DNA of 44,075 bases from Paratractidigestivibacter sp963640745 (GTDB taxonomy: Bacteria > Actinomycetota > Coriobacteriia > Coriobacteriales > Atopobiaceae): positions 1-44,075 of the forward strand of contig CAVIBB010000006.1 in assembly GCA_963640745.1 (NCBI GenBank), in the 5' to 3' direction. Shown here piece by piece: positions 42,644 to 44,075 of the stretch. How positions within the stretch are numbered: position 1 is the first letter of the stretch; every line of letters begins with the position of its first letter. The translations under genes and the position numbers were made by a program. The notes beneath the pieces were generated by a model. The model saw nothing but the letters and a program-made list of their open reading frames with translations. It did no database searches and had not been told where the DNA came from.

Positions 42644-42679
42644 CGGCGCCCGGCGAAGCAGGCCGGGCGCCGTTTAGTC
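42644..42679 (+). terminator. Terminator after prfA
   Basis: CGGCGCCCGGC pairs exactly with GCCGGGCGCCG over a 7-base loop, followed by TTTAGTCT. The T run is weak, and the next gene starts 17 bases on, so read-through is possible. Confidence 0.6.
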
Positions 42680-42695
42680 TAGAAAGAGGCACTTT

Positions 42696-43355
42696 ATGGA
42701 AGAGGGAACGCAGCGAGTCGAGGACTTTGAGCTCGGGGAGCCGGTGCTCGTGTGCCGCTGGCGCCTGGCGGGCGGGCGTCTGCCGCTCGAGAACCGGCAC
42801 CTTCGCGCGTTCGGTCGCCGGACCGTGGCTGGTCGCGGGGTGACAACGCAGCTTCTGAGCTGGGCGAAGCAGCATATCGAATGGACGCTGCGCGACGGAT
42901 CGGCCCAGAACCCCGACGGCGTGCTGATGATCGCGATGGACGAGCAGGGGCGCGCAGCGATGTCCGTGGGTCCTTACGTCGAGCTGCCTGCGGTCGATGC
43001 GGCCGCTCTTGCCGCGCGTGCCGCTGAGTCGCAGCGCGAGGAGGATGAGGCGGGCGTTGCCCCCGAGACGCTGTGGGCCGTGCGCGACGGCGCGCTTGTG
43101 TGCGGGGCCGATGCCGGCTCTGTTGCCGCGGGTGCCGCGAGCCTGGTGGCCGATCTGGCCAAGACCTTCGGGATCGAGATTGCGCATGATGCCGGGCTTA
43201 TTGCCGAGGTTGAGGCCGGCAATGTGCCTGAGCAGGTGTTTCTTTGCAGCGACGAGCACGGCGTGGTGGTTGCGTCCGACGCCGCGGGCGATCTTGCGCG
43301 GCGCTTCGCTGACGCGTACGGCAAGCTTCTCGACTCGGAGCGCTCCAAGCGCTAG
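42696..43355 (+). CDS. Unrecognised protein, possibly aminotransferase-class-IV-like
   Basis: A 219-residue cytoplasmic protein starting MEEGTQRVEDFELGEPVLV. The second half (TLWAVRDGALVCGADAGSVA, then LAKTFGIEIAHDAGL and PEQVFLCSDEHGVVV) vaguely follows the class IV PLP-aminotransferase pattern of D-G-x-L, a helix, G-I-x-V and E-x-F. The PLP Lys motif and other key residues are not visible, and a 30-residue Ala/Glu-rich insert breaks the middle. A decayed or repurposed relative is possible, but I cannot name it. The ribosome site AAAGAGG is good. It follows prfA closely. Confidence 0.55.
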   Translation: MEEGTQRVEDFELGEPVLVCRWRLAGGRLPLENRHLRAFGRRTVAGRGVTTQLLSWAKQHIEWTLRDGSAQNPDGVLMIAMDEQGRAAMSVGPYVELPAVDAAALAARAAESQREEDEAGVAPETLWAVRDGALVCGADAGSVAAGAASLVADLAKTFGIEIAHDAGLIAEVEAGNVPEQVFLCSDEHGVVVASDAAGDLARRFADAYGKLLDSERSKR

Positions 43356-43397
43356 GACTCGCGCGAGGGCCCGCACGCCGTGGCTCGCCCAAAAACG

Positions 43398-43512
43398 GGG
43401 GTTATGCGAGGCTCTCTCGGGGCCCAGGTCGCATAACCCCTTCTTTTAGGGTGTTTTAGCCCTGTTTTTGAGGGTTGTGCGGGATGGCCGCCAAAGCAAC
43501 GTCGCACAACCC
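43398..43512. repeat. Two adjacent intergenic hairpins between convergent genes
   Basis: Hairpin 1: GGGGTTATGCGA (43398) with TCGCATAACCCC (43429-43440). Hairpin 2: GGGTTGTGCG (43472) with CGCACAACCC (43503-43512). Arms of the two are similar (GGGTTATGCG, GGGTTGTGCG), so they may be copies of one unit. T-rich and A-rich tracts beside them suit a bidirectional terminator. Confidence 0.75.
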
Positions 43513-43557
43513 TAGGTTTTAGGGCGCCGCCGAACTAAAGCGGACCTGACAGCCGCG

Positions 43558-44075
43558 TTATCCGGCCGTCGTGAAGACCCACGCGGTCGTTGCCTCGCTA
43601 CAGACGGTGGAGAGGTCCCAGGTCTTGTTGCTGCGGACCCAGCTGTTCGAGTCGTGAACGACCGCCTTACCGTTCTCGTCGAGCTTCTCGACGGCGATAA
43701 AGTGTCCTGAGCTGGTAAAGTGCCCCGGGCTCATAAGGAAAATGACGGGCTGGCCAGCCTCGAGCGCCGCTCGAACCTTTGTCTCGTTGGGGTTGATTTG
43801 GGTCCCCTCGAGCCCGAGCATCGCCGCGCCGTCGGTCATGATCGACCAAGAGGTGCCGTCTTGGTCGGTCGAGTAGCCGTTCTTGGTGGAGAACTCGGCC
43901 ATGGCCGCGGGGTCCATGTTAGTGTTGCCTGTCAGCTCGACGTAGACCATGGTGAGCGCAGTAGGGCCGCACCCCTGGTGACGCAGGCGCCCGCCCGAGT
44001 AGGTTTCGTGCGACCACTGGGCATCGATTTGGTAAAGATAGGGCATCTCGCCCTGTTTCCACTGGTCCTTGGGTG
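43558..44075 (-). CDS. C39-family cysteine peptidase-like protein (partial, 5' end missing)
   Basis: The frame is open to the right edge; the visible part starts PKDQWKQGEMPYLYQIDAQW and runs to GVTT-like end WVFTTAG. The papain-like C39 arrangement is visible: HQGCGPTALTMVY (nucleophile Cys), a helix with MAEFSTKNGY, then FTSSGHFIAVEKLDENGK (catalytic His) and VVHDSNSWVR (Asp). Such proteins are often secreted or cell-wall hydrolases or peptide-processing enzymes; the N-terminal part that would show a signal peptide or repeats lies outside the window. The start at 44046 is an internal Met, so the true start is upstream. Confidence 0.85.
   Translation of the reverse strand, partial: PKDQWKQGEMPYLYQIDAQWSHETYSGGRLRHQGCGPTALTMVYVELTGNTNMDPAAMAEFSTKNGYSTDQDGTSWSIMTDGAAMLGLEGTQINPNETKVRAALEAGQPVIFLMSPGHFTSSGHFIAVEKLDENGKAVVHDSNSWVRSNKTWDLSTVCSEATTAWVFTTAG

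Overview
The window is a 44 kb, GC-rich chromosomal piece that looks like a Coriobacteriia genome, most likely Collinsella or a close relative. This rests on gene content and gene order (single-chain FGAM synthase, fused EcfA ATPase pair, FolP-FolK fusion, rpmE close to prfA, pentose phosphoketolase) and on GC-biased codon use; no database search was possible. Two assembly or sequence problems are visible: a 10-N gap inside the FGAM synthase gene (4473-4482) and a one-base frameshift in homoserine dehydrogenase (near 7255-7262).

Layout. 1-6.7 kb: start of a PLD/helicase-type protein, an EamA exporter, FGAM synthase and a P-loop kinase-like protein, all on the minus strand. 6.7-11.8 kb: frameshifted homoserine dehydrogenase, then a riboflavin ECF transporter operon (ribU, fused ecfA, ecfT) under an FMN riboswitch. 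11.8-15.6 kb: murB, a PD-(D/E)XK-like nuclease gene bracketed by two copies of a ~100 bp palindromic element, and a PFL-family (UPF0210) gene. 16.2-30.9 kb: a plus-strand pentose cluster. It encodes a Tat lipoprotein binding protein, permease, ATPase and second permease, then L-arabinose isomerase, an FGGY kinase (presumed ribulokinase), L-ribulose-5-phosphate 4-epimerase, a mutarotase, a LacI-type regulator and phosphoketolase. Together these would take L-arabinose to xylulose-5-phosphate and on to acetyl phosphate and glyceraldehyde-3-phosphate. 31.2-31.8 kb: the tmRNA gene with a duplicated 3' end. 31.9-37.7 kb: exonuclease III, a patatin-like lipase, sirtuin, FolP-FolK, a biotin-ligase-like fragment and CoaX. 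37.8-43.4 kb: L31 with a long Ala/Lys/Glu tail behind a two-hairpin leader, a secreted protein of unknown function bracketed by two identical 109 bp repeats, RF1 and an unrecognised protein. The window ends inside a C39-type peptidase-like gene.

The most unusual content is between the genes. Three intergenic arrays (354-585, 25343-25533, 26705-27008) are made of 25 bp units, mostly at a 41 bp period, that run forward and then invert at the centre. Two unrelated unit sequences are used in the same architecture, so this looks like a structural class rather than one repeat family. Several other ~100-137 bp palindromic elements occupy other intergenic regions. Two of these types occur as direct pairs flanking single accessory genes, which suggests a route for gain and loss of those genes.
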